The notes beneath the pieces were generated by a model that saw only the letters and a program-made list of their open reading frames with translations, ran no database searches and was not told the DNA's origin. Of a DNA stretch of 64,000 nt, positions 43,980-55,594 are shown one piece after another. The translations under genes and the position numbers were made by a program. Position 1 is the first letter of the stretch; every line of letters starts with the position of its first letter. The DNA is taken from the NCBI GenBank assembly GCA_964058845.1, contig CAXKVR010000108.1, forward strand, positions 1 to 64,000, written 5' to 3'. This DNA is from Carex sylvatica (lineage: Eukaryota; Streptophyta; Magnoliopsida; Poales; Cyperaceae).

Positions 43980-45085
43980 GATAATTTGCTTCTCTTTAGC
44001 TCGCCAATTTTAGTCTATTCAGTTGATGATAATGTTGTTTTCATCTAGCTTTTTTTTATAAAAAAATGTAGTGGCATGATCACCGATTTCATAGAAATCA
44101 AATATATTTGATTTGTTACTCAAAATAGGTACCACAATCAAATACGATAAGTCTTACAACAGTATCAACATAAAAGCATACAAGTAAAAACAGTATCACA
44201 TCAAAAACTAATCTTCTAACAAAATGAATACTAAGTAAATAAAAACTCAAAAGTCAGTCAAACTCTAGAACACTACTAATCCAGTAAATTCTCATCCGTC
44301 AACTCGTCTCCAGACATTTGACTTGGGGAGCTGCCAGCTCCAATTTATACATTTGATGCATGTAATTAGTTTGATTTACTTGCCAAATAAATGTATTAAT
44401 TTGAAACATTGCAAACTTTACAACACTAGCGGAGCCTTCTCGATCTTTGCTTTCTTTTTATTAAATTCCAAACCTTAATGACTTCATCTACAAAGACATT
44501 AATCGATTAATGAATCAACAACAATTAATAAAAACAGCAATCACATAAGATTAAACTATGGGACGGTAATACTGCAATCAGTTTTAGTTCCTTCGATCAT
44601 GTATGTTAGCTTCCGTCGACAAGCGCAATTTTATCTTGAAAAACCGGCTTCACCATTTCATCAAACGTATCAACTATGTCATCAACCTTTGAGGGAGAAA
44701 GGACAGTAAAACAAATATATTATTACGGAAGGGTTCAAGCTAATTCATCAAACGGATTCCCTACAGGTGGTTAATTCAGTGTCCTCACAATTGCCTGATA
44801 TCCAAGACTGGTGCTCTTATGGAGAGATATGCATGGGAAGTGTGGAGGATTAAAAGAGGAGCTTTGGGTGCACTGAAAGTGATGCACTGTCCCAGAGATG
44901 CAGAGCACTTGCAACTGGCGCATGACTTAGCAAACGGGTAGAATATATCAATGAAAAAGGAATGAAAATGCTAATATAGTTGATGAAAATGTGATGTAAT
45001 AGGCCTACGGGCTGTACTAGAAGCAAAAAAAAAAAAACTATAATATCGCTACAAGATTAAAATAAAAATATAATCTAATGACATG
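43980..45085 (-). pseudogene. Broken paralogue of the 49700-51553 gene (3' part)
   Basis: 44551-44686 matches the last exon of the intact gene, with the acceptor kept and a reading VDDIVDTFDEM..., but it ends early at an in-frame stop. The 3' flank (43980-44550) also resembles the intact locus (49430-49690). 45030-45085 matches intron 1 of the intact gene (51035-51095), but the exons that should lie between are missing. 44720-44945 is foreign (LINE RNase H-like). Copia insertion at 45186 ends the homology. Confidence 0.75.
44720..44945 (+). pseudogene. RNase H-like fragment of a LINE
   Basis: Plus-strand reading gives LIHQTDSLQVVNSV, like the ESDS..VV segment of plant LINE-type RNase H. After a frameshift, ALGALKVMHCPRDAEHLQLAHDLANG-like residues follow, matching the usual VPRxANxxAHxLA ending of that domain. 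Short and frameshifted, hence a relic inserted in the broken paralogue. Confidence 0.5.
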
Positions 45086-45678
45086 CTACTAGAGGTGTCA
45101 ATGGGTACAATAAGAGTCGGGTAAAAGCATTTTTGTACCCGTACCTGTTACAAATTGTCCTTACCTTACCTTATCCATTACGAATTGTTGGGTCCTTCCT
45201 CATTACACTTATGTTTTCTATCTTTTGTAATTATCTTAGTTTTATAGGGTCATTTTGTAATTTAGCATATATGTGTAAAGCAAACCTTTTTTAGTTTACT
45301 GCAGCAAGAAAATTGGGGTCCCCCGACAAAAACTCTCTCTTCTATTTTACATTATGTTTTTCTTTTATACCACTTGAAACCCTACATCTGGTATCAGAGC
45401 AAAGAGAATCCTGGTGCTTCCATTTTCTGATTTTGTTTTGCTTTCAGCGTGCTACAGTGATCCGCGAGCTACAGTGAACAGTGATTTCGCTCCTAGTTCA
45501 CTGCTCTCCTTTGTTCCACTGTGAGCCGCGATTTTGGGTGTGTTTTCTCTGTAGACCGCATGGGTGAACCAAGATCCCTTTGGTTAATTATGCGCTGATT
45601 CCTGTAAGACTTATTTAATCATAATTTTAGTATTTGGTGCATCCAAGTCTCGGTTTAGTGGTGATTTAAAACTCTGAA

Positions 45679-46287
45679 ATGGAGGAGAGTAATAGTGGTA
45701 CTATGATCAAACTTACTTCGTCCAACTATTCTATTTGAAAGTCTCGTATGGAAGATTTGTTGTATTGTAAGGATGCTTATGAACCTCTTACGGGTATAAA
45801 ACCCGCTAGTACCTCCGATGCGGCTTGGAAAATTTCTAACCGAAAGACAATTGCCATAATTAGACAATGGGTTGATGATTCCGTGTATCACCATATTTCA
45901 ACCGAAACCGAGGCTAAAATTTTATGGGAGAAACTTGAGAGTTTGTATGAATGCAAGACCGCTCAAAATAAGGCCTTTTATATTAGAAAGTTGGTTAATA
46001 TGAAATACCAAGAAGGGTCTTCGGTGTCGGATCACTTGAGTCGGTTTCTAGATTGTGTAAACCGTTTGTCTACTATGAAAATGGTTTTGGATGAGGAGTT
46101 ACAAGCATTAATTTTGTTAAGTTCCTTACCCGATAGTTGGGAAACTTTGGTGGTGTCTTTGAGTAACTCGGCACCGGATGGTGTTGTGATCCTAGTCATG
46201 GTAAAAGATAGCATGCTCAATGAGGAGTTGAGGCGTAAGGAGTTAGAGATCACTAGTGAGTCTTCGGCTCTTGTTAATTGGATTTAA
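45679..46287 (+). pseudogene. Copia gag, interrupted
   Basis: Plant Copia gag (UBN2/DUF4219-like): MEESNSGTMIKL start, a TGA at codon 20 (45736-45738) where Trp is expected, then SLYECKTAQNKAFYIRKLV, VSDHLSRF, SSLPDSWETLV and NEELRRKE blocks typical of the family. The apparent stop at 46285 lies inside a MITE, not in gag. It packages retrotransposon RNA in active elements; this copy cannot. Confidence 0.85.
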
Positions 46288-46648
46288 GAAAAATTAATAT
46301 ATATTTTTATGAGTTATTGAAAAAAAAAATGCTTTGATTATGAGTTATTGATCCCAGTTTAAAAGTCACTTCTAGGTAATACAGAAAATATTGTGATCAT
46401 TCTAGTACATTTAATTTATAAAAAGTTGTATCTATTTTGAGAATTCTTTTTAATAACTATCATTAAATAACTTTAAAAAATTGTTTTTTTTTCAAAAATA
46501 GATACCACTTTTTAGAAATTAAATGTACTAGAAGGATGACAATATTTTATGTATTTATTTAGAAGTGACTTTTGAACCGGGATCAATAACTGAGAATTTA
46601 AACATTTTTTTTCCAATAGCACATAAATAAATATATTAATTTTTCTTA
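46285..46648. mobile_element. Fold-back MITE (Stowaway-like) inside Copia gag
   Basis: Inverted ends TAAGAAAAATTAATATAT and ATATTAATTTTTCTTA with a long self-complementary interior (for example GTCACTTCTAGGTAATACAG against ATGTATTTATTTAGAAGTGAC). TA on both sides fits a TA target duplication and so a Stowaway/Tc1-mariner MITE. Gag-like sequence continues to its right (CAGCCGCAAAAAATCCGG), showing it landed in the Copia element. Confidence 0.8.
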
Positions 46649-46694
46649 CAGCCGCAAAAAATCCGGCATGAAAAATGTTGATTCGGGTTATTTA

Positions 46695-47012
46695 TAGCAG
46701 TCTTTCTAATAAATTGAATTATATAGTATTTCATCTATTTTCAAAGAAATATAGTAAATATTTTTAATATTTCAATATAAAAAATAACTAAATTATAAAT
46801 ATTTCTATTTAAATAAAAAAAATCTAAAAAAAGAAAAAAATGTTGAAACCGGAAAAAAAAATTACGGTTTCTCATTTTTTTTTTTAGCCGCTGTTTTGGA
46901 ATTTTAAAATCGGAAAAAAAAATTCCGATTTGGGTAGATTTCAAAATCATGTTCAGCTTTGGTTATTTTTTAAAATTTAATTATTTTTTTGGATATAAAT
47001 AAAAAAAATCGG
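46695..47012. repeat. Relic arm of the 23.8-kb fold-back family
   Basis: Matches the right arm of the element at 23804-25379, from TAGCAGTCTTTCTAATAAAT to the terminus GGATATAAATAAAAAAAATCGG at 47012. The central loop and other arm are missing. It carries the expected terminal CGG, which supports the end defined for the complete copy. Confidence 0.75.
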
Positions 47013-47099
47013 TACTATGATTGCTGGGAGCATAAATTTGTCTAGGTTGCTGGGCCCACTGATTTTTTTAGACAAATTTCACCACAAATTTATAAAAAT

Positions 47100-47765
47100 A
47101 ACACGTATATATAATTATGTCTAGAGAAAGAAATACGTAACACACTATGACGTGACATGACGTGACAAATATGTCATGATTTTTTCACGTGACGTAATCA
47201 ATTTTTTTACTTACGTGATGTAACCAAAATAGTGGTGAACGGTCACGTCACGTGTAATCACGGCGCCATGATCATACATGACGTGACCACACGTGTCATG
47301 ATGTAAATTAATCACGTCAAACTTTTTTTTTTATATTTTAATTTAAATTGTTAAAAATCTAGAAAAAAAGATTCAAAAATTATGAAAAATTCTAAAATAA
47401 GTAAATAATATTACAAATTTATTTTTTGAAGAAAGATTATTGGACATCTCACATTACTTTAAAAATTCAAATTACAATTATCCATTAGACTAAATTAGAG
47501 AAAATAAAAATCAATACTACATGAGTACCAATATCATTGAACCTACACTAAAAGGAATACCTGGATATTCTATGCATATCAAAAAAATGGGATACTCTGT
47601 TTTATACTGTGACGTGACATGATCACGTGACATGATGTGTAATTTTCGCTCAAATGCGATCACGTCACGCAACACATGTATGAATCACGCCACATAATGA
47701 ACACACATGATATTCTGTAACATAACTGATCACGCCGTGACTAATTTTCTTCTCTACCTAGGTTG
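47100..47765. repeat. TE-like segment packed with CACGTGAC motifs
   Basis: Roughly inverted ends (CTAGAGAAAGAAATACGT at the left, TAATTTTCTTCTCTACC at the right) and many GTGACGTGAC, CACGTGAC and GATCACGTCAC motifs in both halves, separated by an AT-rich centre. Similar in style to 5425-5765. No ORF. Probably a non-autonomous DNA transposon, superfamily unknown. Confidence 0.5.
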
Positions 47766-47779
47766 TTGGAAGCATATAC

Positions 47780-48240
47780 TGAGCTCGGTGGTCCTAGCAG
47801 TGCTTTGCTTTGTATATTTTGGATTGCATTTTGGTCAAAATGTGAAGCTTTGTAAATAGTAAGATGACAACTTACCACTTTACTCTAAAAAACCAATATT
47901 ATCCTAGTCGACAAACACATTTCTTGACGTCTAGCCAGTTAAAATACTGAAATTTCTGATCTGTCATTTTCTACTTTTTCCAACTTACCTGAAGTATAGG
48001 TTAGAATAGTTCAGCTAGAAAATTACAAACTACAGGAAAAGTAGAGGATCATTTTTCATACCATTCCGACCAAGGATCCTAGCACTTCTGCATCCTTATC
48101 TACTTCTGTATTTTTCTCTACTGTTTGTGCAACTTTTTATAAAGTGAATAATCACTATATACTGTTATATTTGTAATTTCTATAGTCTAGTTGGATAACA
48201 ACTAGATGAATAGATAAATGGTAATGCGAATTGTTTTGGG
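47780..48240 (-). pseudogene. Second broken piece of the 49700-51553 paralogue
   Basis: 47780-48030 matches intron 3 of the intact gene, and 48033-48130 matches the 3' half of its exon 3 (reads ...DKDAEVLGSLVG with the GT donor kept). At 48131 the match jumps to the upstream region of the intact gene (from about 52150), so exons 1, 2 and half of exon 3 are deleted. It contains a single TTGTAATTT where the intact locus has a MITE. Confidence 0.8.
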
Positions 48241-49699
48241 TGTCCGAAATCACTATATAATATAAAGCAACTTCCATTCACTGATTGCATTCTAAATATT
48301 TATAAAAAAAATTCTCCAAATTCTTTTAGGTGTCCGAAATCATCACAATACTTGACTTAAGACATCTTTTGCACAAATGATTTGATGAATAACGATTATT
48401 TTAGCTACTCATTTCGTCTATATACAAAACACAAAAATACATTACAAAATTAAACATTTTACAAATATTGGCTATTTTAGCTACTCAATTTAGACCAGGC
48501 CCTACGGCCGGCCAAACCCTGATCATTTATACATTATAGACCTTTAACTTGTTTATTTTTTGCAAACTTATTCAAAAGTTTGTTTAATTAAGAAATACAA
48601 TGCTTTAAACAGTAAACTAAGCTTATCATAATTGCTAATTTCCCTATTTTACAAAACCTAGTTGTAGAAAACTAAAGAGCTAGAGTATATCCTAGTTTCA
48701 ATTCTAATTTAAACAACCCATATTAAATAACTATTACAAGAAACAAAAACTAAAGGAGATGAGAGATATCTAGCATATGAATTTAAGCTACTAAACCAGC
48801 TGAAAGAAGTCTTGTTGTGACACATAAATAATTGACAAATTATTCATCATAAAAAATAAAGTATAAATTGAAGTCTTTATATAATAAGAGAATGCGGATA
48901 CAAACAAAATGATCCCACATGGACACATGAAGTAACGCGGATTCTGCATACAGAGCCTTCTTCTTCTTTTTTTAAGGACAGCTGGCAAGTAGCTAGCTGG
49001 CTGACAATATATTAATAAAAAAGAATATTTACATAATATTTTGGCTCTAACATTCTACATTTAACTAGTAAATAACACGCTAAGTCATCCGGTGAAGGAC
49101 CGTGCATGGTCCCTTGTGTCCATGCATTCGGAGCCTTCAAAAGGGAGTCCACATCTTCGCATTAACTAATAGCTTTTGAGTTTAATGCATCTTGCTCGTT
49201 TGATGAGGATAGAAGCCAATCCAGTCAACGCTTAATTATTATATATTATGCACAGGTTTTTTAATATTAGTGGGACATTAATGGGACGGTCTAGATCTAT
49301 TAACGCACGTTCCGTTAATTCAGAGGATACAAATTCTTCAAAAGGAATATCGCGGACTCTCCTGATTAGCAAGAAGAACCTAGGAATATGGAGGCTTTAA
49401 AAAAAGTAAATATTCTTGTGCCGGGTTTTTGTTTTCTTTTCACTAGCTCGTCAATTTAAGTCTTTTGAGTATGTCATGTTGAGTTCTAGCATATAAATGT
49501 TTTAAAGATGAGAGCAACTAATAATGTTTAATTTATTCGGCATATAAATGTATTTTGCAACATTCAAACTTCAATTACAACACCAGCTGAGCCTTCTCTT
49601 TGCTATTTTTCTCCTTAATCTTTTTTGTCAATTACAAACTTTAACAAACAAAGTAATCACTTAATAAATAACAACAATTAAAAAAAAAGTCACATAAGA
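48241..49699. other. Intergenic, no gene seen
   Basis: Left part unassigned and AT-rich. From about 49430 it resembles 43980-44550, that is, the shared 3' flank of the duplicated small gene. Confidence 0.45.
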
Positions 49700-51553
49700 T
49701 TAAACTATGGGACGGTTAACACTGCTAACAGTTTTAGTTCCTTCTGTATTTTTTCTTCCGTCATGCGCAATTTTATCTTTAAACATCGACTCCAGATTTT
49801 CACCAAACTTGTCAAATATGTCATCAACCTTTGAGAGAAAAAAGACAGGAAAAAAAATTATTACGGAGCAAATTTGCATCTTTTATTAGAATGATAGGGA
49901 GTTAATTAATATTATATTTAGGGACCACTACTTGTAGCTCTCGACGCCATTAATGACCTCTCAGCTAATTAAGTTCCATTGCATTATATGTGCAACTTGG
50001 GCTAAATTTTTAATGGCAATATCGGTTATTGTATAGTTTAAGCACATGCTTCTAAGTTGAACATTTGACCTAGCTTATTGTGTCTTTTATATTGCACATG
50101 CATCCAGGAGAGCTTGTTAGTATAATACATACCACAATGTACTTAATTTAAATTGTTTGATATGCATTCAATTGCGCGTATACAAATCCTTCATCCACAA
50201 TTTTTTCGCTTGGTCAATTTTGTATGCTGATTAGATTGCATTTTGGTCTAATTGTACACAGTGCTTAATTTGTACATAGGAGATAGAGCAATATTTGGAC
50301 TGTGCCTGTTTATTTTAGGTTTACAATTTGTAACTTTAGCGTAAAAGAGATGTAAATATTTTTCTATTAATGAAATTGTAAGATGTCAACTTGAAACCTT
50401 ACGTACGCTAAAAAAATATATTATCCTAATCAAACACATTTCTTTACGTCTAGCTTGTTTAGTTATGATAATTAATGAAATTTCTGATCTGTCAATTTCT
50501 AGTTTTCCCAACTTTCAGTATAGGTTAGAAAAGTTCAGCCAAGAAATTACTATCTAGGAAAATTAGGGTACAAGATCATTTTTCATACCTTCACGATAAC
50601 GGATTCTGTCACTTCTGCATCCTTATATACTTCTTCAAAAAAATTCTCTACTTTTTGTACAACTTTCTTTAGTTTTGAGTTCTCAGGAAGCGACTTTTCG
50701 AAATCCTTGGCCCCCTTATCTATCACTTGTGTTACCGACTCCACCACATGTAACGCAGTAGTTGCGGTGTTTACAAATCTATCTGATTTTGCATATATTT
50801 TGAAGAACAAATACACAAACAGTTTAAAATTAATTCATTTAGTGTCTGATTCTGAAAGATATATAATATGCTGCAGAAGTGCCTCTTTTGGAAAATAAAG
50901 AATGTCCTTAAATTAATTACTGTAGGTCTGTACCTTCATATACTACGATGTTCTTGTAGAATGGAAGAAATGCTACGAAGGACCACACAAACCATTTTGC
51001 CCTGCATGAAATTTCAAATTTAGAACACGAAACAGGAAAACTATAATATCTCTGAAAGACTAAAATTATAATATGATCTAATGGCATGCTTCTCTTTTAC
51101 AAAACACGAACCATGAGAGGATAGTTTGAATCAGTATATTGGGCTGCCCTCCAGTATTACTTAAATTGGGTCCACCTCCAGAGTTACTTTCCTTAGAATT
51201 TATCCTGAAGGTGTATGAGTGATACAAAGATAAAGATTAATGTCTGACATGTATATATGTGTGTGTGTGTGTGTTTCAGATAAAAAAATTAAACTGTATA
51301 TAGAAATTATGTACCTTTTGTCATCAGGGTTCATTTGCTCGTTGTCTTGAGGGATGGCCATTGTCGGTACTTGCTCAGCTCTTACTACAACCATCGGCAT
51401 GCTGCGTAGTCGGGAGGCACAGGACATCGTGATAACTGGCCATTTGATGTTGACACGATGAGACCGAGCGCTGAAGGGGGAATTAGGGATATTTGGTTTT
51501 GAAGGGTTATTTTGGAGCACAAGTGAAGAACTCATTGGTTGGCTAGTAATCAT
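49700..51553 (-). CDS. Small, probably plastid-targeted protein of unknown function
   Basis: Four exons join in frame with GT/AG borders: 51315-51553, 50934-51001, 50589-50782, 49700-49828, 630 bp in total, 209 residues. The N-terminus (MITSQPMSSSLVLQNN..., rich in Ser, Asn, Pro and basic residues, few acids) looks like a chloroplast transit peptide. Next is a short aromatic, hydrophobic helix (WFVWSFVAFLPFYKNIVVYE), and then a charged, helical C-terminal half with ESVTQVIDKGAKDFEKSL and KVVQKVENFFEEVYKDAEV. I do not recognise the family. The layout, one hydrophobic segment followed by an amphipathic helical region, would suit a small plastid membrane or membrane-associated protein; this is inference. 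Two broken relatives lie at 43980-45085 and 47780-48240, so the locus has been duplicated. A MITE sits about 640 bp upstream. Confidence 0.8.
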
Positions 51554-52187
51554 ATTTGATTATTAATTAAACACCTTAATTTCTTTTGATGTGCTGAAGG
51601 AGGAGAGATTTTGAACCGAGGATTCTAAAGAAGTAGATTCTTTCTTTTGAGATTCACATGGAGAGGTGAAGCCGTGAAGGGGTCATAATGTCATATATAT
51701 AGAGGTCAGGACCGTCAGGTCAGTTGGGGCAGCAAACGGATTCTTCTCTTTTGAAGAAACGTTGAATTGTGTGTCCGTTAACAGGTTAACGGATTGTAAC
51801 TAGATATTTGTAATTAGGAAAATTATATCTTTACATTTGAATCGTCAAGAGTTTATATTTACCTAGTGATTAAAAATTATTTATATTTGATTTCTCAAGA
51901 GTTTATGTTTAGTGGGTAAAGTATATATATGCTTTAAGAATAATTATAAAAATATTTAAATTCAATATTGTGATGAATAAGTAAGAATATAATTTTCAAA
52001 ATATGTTACCTCCAGTAACATAAATTATATATAATTTCATCATAATGTATAAAACAATTTTTGAACAATTATAAGCACGCATATGGAGTGCGGGTAATTA
52101 AAAATTGTAGATAGAGCTAGAGGTCCAATTATTTTATTTGTATTTTTTATAGTGAATAAAGTGAATAATCACTAAATACTCTTATAT

Positions 52188-52374
52188 TTGTAATTTGAGT
52201 GAGGCTATGGTACTTGGCCAAGCACACGGTTTTGTTGTGCTTTGATATATGAGACATTGAATTCGTATCAAGATTCGTGCCAGATGATATTAGATGTGAA
52301 TCCAACGTCTCATATATCAAAGCACAACAAAACTGTGTGCTTGGCCAAGTACCATAGCCTCACTCTTGTAATTT
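52188..52374. mobile_element. Mutator-type MITE with perfect 9-bp target duplication
   Basis: Element 52197-52365 (169 bp) with about 59-bp terminal inverted repeats that start GAGTGAGGCTATGGTACTTG and differ at a single base, flanked by TTGTAATTT on both sides (52188-52196, 52366-52374). The paralogous sequence near 48170 has one TTGTAATTT and no element, that is, an empty site. The 9-bp duplication fits a MULE-derived MITE. Confidence 0.93.
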
Positions 52375-52659
52375 TTATAGTCTAGTTGAATATATAGTAC
52401 AACTAAATGAATAGATAAATAGTAAAGTAAATTGTCATTTAAACACATAAAATAAATATATAGTATGTTACCAAAATGTTATATAACACACTTCAAATAA
52501 AGCATTTTGATCAATTTATATATGAGAATGATTTTTAATGAGAAGCGTATAATTTTGAAAAGGTGAATGGTGTTTCTATTATAATATGAAAGGAGTGAGG
52601 ATATGGTATATATATCTTGGTATAACGCAGATCAGTGATACGTGTGAAGGGTACGCTGA

Positions 52660-54440
52660 AAAATTTCAGTACAGCAAGCTGTACCTTTTAAACCTTAAAC
52701 ACTTTTGAGTCAAATTGCAAGTGTACAATTCTATCAAAGTAGTATTTTAGGTATCGATCCACAGGAAGTATGGAAAATACTTAGTTTTAAACTCTAAACA
52801 ATTAATTTCAGAAAATAATAATAAAGTAAAGTGCAATAAAGTAGAATAAGAGGGGGTTTGTTTAAGTAATCCTAAAGTTGGGTTCAATACCCTAAAAGAG
52901 GAATTTTAAACAATTAAAGTAAATAAAAGTAAAAGAAAAGTAATCGGTTTGCTTTCAAGATTTAAAGATCTAGGGGTCTTTGGTCTACAATCCCTTGCTA
53001 ACTCTATTCATTCGGTATTTGTTTAAATTCATGTATGATTTGACGAGGTTTCTAACCTAATATGTTATTAAGGGTCACTTTCGTAAATTAATAACGTGCC
53101 TAGGTAATTCGGACTTCTCGATTAGGTTCCTCACTCTAGCTACCTAGACCATAAGCTCTTGTTAGTCTCTCATCTCCTCAAATATTGGTACTTCTCAATT
53201 AAGTTCATGACATCAATATCCGATTTGATTTGAGATGTCCTAATTAGGGTTTGACTTCACGGTTAGGTTCTTCACCAAGTCCTTAACCTTAATTTCTATA
53301 GTTCCGACTTAGATTAAATTGGTTACAATCTTAATCTAAACCTAGGATATTTGCATTCATAGTTTGGTACTATCCTATTGATCACGATCAATTTTGGTTC
53401 TTTCGAAACCAAAACGGGATACTACAATTCAAGTACTAACTATGTAATTAACACAAACTATTAAATCACAGAAATTAACAATCAAATCCCATAAAACAAT
53501 CATAATAAAAGCAAATAACCGAATAAAATAGAATTAAACAAGTTCATGCATATTGACCTAAACCCCTAGAGAGAGAACTACTCCCTCATGGAGAGATCCA
53601 TTACAAAAATTAGCAAAATAAGAAGAAATGAAATAAAAGAAGCAATTACACCCTTTAACAAATCAAAAACCTCTATCTTGCCGAATCTTACTTAGGAAAC
53701 CCTTCTTCTCCTTGCTTGAGAGCTTTCCTTTGTTTTCCTTTGCTTCAGAAATTTATTGCTAAGTGTGCGTAGAGAGAGAGAGAATGAAATATTCGATCCC
53801 CTGATATGTGATAGAACCTCCTCTTATATAGCCAAAGGTTGTGCCCAATTGAGAACCTTGAATCTAGGGTAAATGGAGTAGTGGTTGCTCTGTTTTCATT
53901 GCTTCCCAGGCAAGCATATGTATTTCTGGCAGTAAAAACGCGTCCATAAAGCGCTAAAAATAGAAAAACTGTCAAACCGGGCAGTTATTGGCTTTCTGCG
54001 GGTCCAGTGCGGATGGATGACCCGCACTGCGGGTGGCTTCACCCGCACTGGGACAAGTTTCCTTTTTAAACTCCTTTGGATAACTCTGACTGCGGATGGG
54101 AGTGCGGATGGAATCTGCTTCTCTGAAACTTTCTGAATTTTGGCTAAGTACTGAATGCGGCTGGGCTCATCCGCACTGGCCTCAATGCGTCCGCACTAGG
54201 CTCGGACTTTTCCTCTGTGCAGTGAGTGCGGCTGGGTTGATCCGCAGTGCGGGTGACTGATCCGCACTGGGGGATATTTTTGCTATTTTGCATCATTTCC
54301 TGCATTGAAAAGTCAAATAACCGCAGTAACTTGATTCTAGGTGTATTTTAATCACTTTATATTATAAATACAAGATAATTGGTGTTATTTCATGATAAAA
54401 TCTAGATCAAATGTGTATATAATTTATGCTTATCAATCAG
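52660..54440. repeat. Probable retroelement-derived sequence with GC-rich island
   Basis: Contains GTGTACAATTCTATCAAAGT and GGTATCGATCCACAGGAAG at the left and ATAATTTATGCTTATCA at the right, strings commonly found in plant Gypsy-type or LARD repeats. An island at 53985-54285 is GC-rich and full of CCGCACT / AGTGCGG. No intact ORF. Class and ends uncertain. Confidence 0.5.
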
Positions 54441-54715
54441 TCTGCATTATGAACATTTTTTTTTAAGTTTAAATAGCCGATTTTTTATCTATCTAACAAT
54501 ATAGTATAGAAATTGTAAAAAACTTAAAATTTAGTCTGCAAACATATCTTTCTACAAAAATCATGTTGAACAATTAAATTAAATATTTAAACTTTGAAAA
54601 TAAAAATATTAATCTGTATAATAAACCAATATGCGTTATATAACTGTATAATAAAAAAATTAATACTTATTAATCTGTATAATAAAAATATTAATATGTA
54701 TAATGGAGTTTAATT

Positions 54716-55110
54716 GGCTAGTATAACATCTGTGTCATTTTAACCTATATAACACCAACTCTAAAATCTATCAAATCGACTTCAAACAGTAAATTCAAAC
54801 CGTTCAAACCTATCTACTTCATTAGTTGTGCGTTTACATGTAAAATTTATAACTTTTCGAATTTATTTAGTATTAGATAAAGCTGTCAAATATGTGAGTT
54901 TTTAAGTTAATTTTAATACATTAATTTTTTAACTTTTTTATCACTTTATTTGATACTAAAATAACTCAAAAATATAAAAAATTTGTATGTAAGCGCATCA
55001 CACATAATATAAATTGGTTTGAACGGTTTGAATTAGTCGTTCGAAATCAATTTGATAGATTTTAGAATTGATGTTATATAGGCTGAAATGACACTAATGT
55101 TATACTAGCC
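54716..55110. repeat. MITE of the GGCTAGTATAACATC family, copy 2
   Basis: 395 bp, ends GGCTAGTATAACATCTGTGT and ACACTAATGTTATACTAGCC, colinear along its length with the copy at 28913-29306. Self-complementary throughout. Confidence 0.8.
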
Positions 55111-55494
55111 GTATATAATGAACTTAGGGACGCGCTTACTGTGCCAATATAGAGCCAATTATTGAACGGCTCTCCGAACATCCGATCCAGAGCAGAATTC
55201 GCCTGAAAAGTCAGATTTTGAATCAATTTAATTAAAATAAATACTAATATTATATTAAACTAAGAAATTGGGAAAAAAGAGAGGCAAAAGTTGTGCTTTT
55301 AATGAGTAAATAAGATATAAATAAGTTTCGATAGGAGATTAGGAACTTTCTCAAAATTTGATGGATATATAAAAACAATTAATCTTATAAATATGGACTT
55401 GTCTGCAAAAGTAGAATTTTATAACTGATATTGATATATTGGAAAACGGTGGCAATCTAGTGATTAGTTTAAAGTTGCATTCTACCCGTAGGCA

Positions 55495-55561
55495 TAACAT
55501 GTTTCTAATTGACAATTGACAATTTGATGTATAACATGTTTCTAATTGACAATTTGATGTC
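55495..55561 (+). repeat. Short tandem repeat
   Basis: ACATGTTTCTAATTGACAAT occurs twice, with TTGATGT after each pass (unit about 32-42 bp because of an extra TGACAAT in the first). Small local duplication. Confidence 0.7.
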
Positions 55562-55594
55562 AGACCACTGTATTTCACCGAAATTTATATTTAT

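Larger units (their letters stand above)
45186..46694 (+). mobile_element. Truncated Copia LTR retrotransposon
   Basis: 5' LTR about 45186-45386 (TGTTGGGTCC...CCCTACA), followed by primer-binding site TGGTATCAGAGC (45389-45400), complementary to initiator-Met tRNA as in plant Copia. After the leader, gag starts at 45679. The gag frame reads on beyond a MITE insertion (46285-46648) into a zinc-knuckle-like stretch (SRKKSG...), and stops where a MULE-type arm begins near 46695. No pol and no 3' LTR. Non-autonomous relic. Confidence 0.85.
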
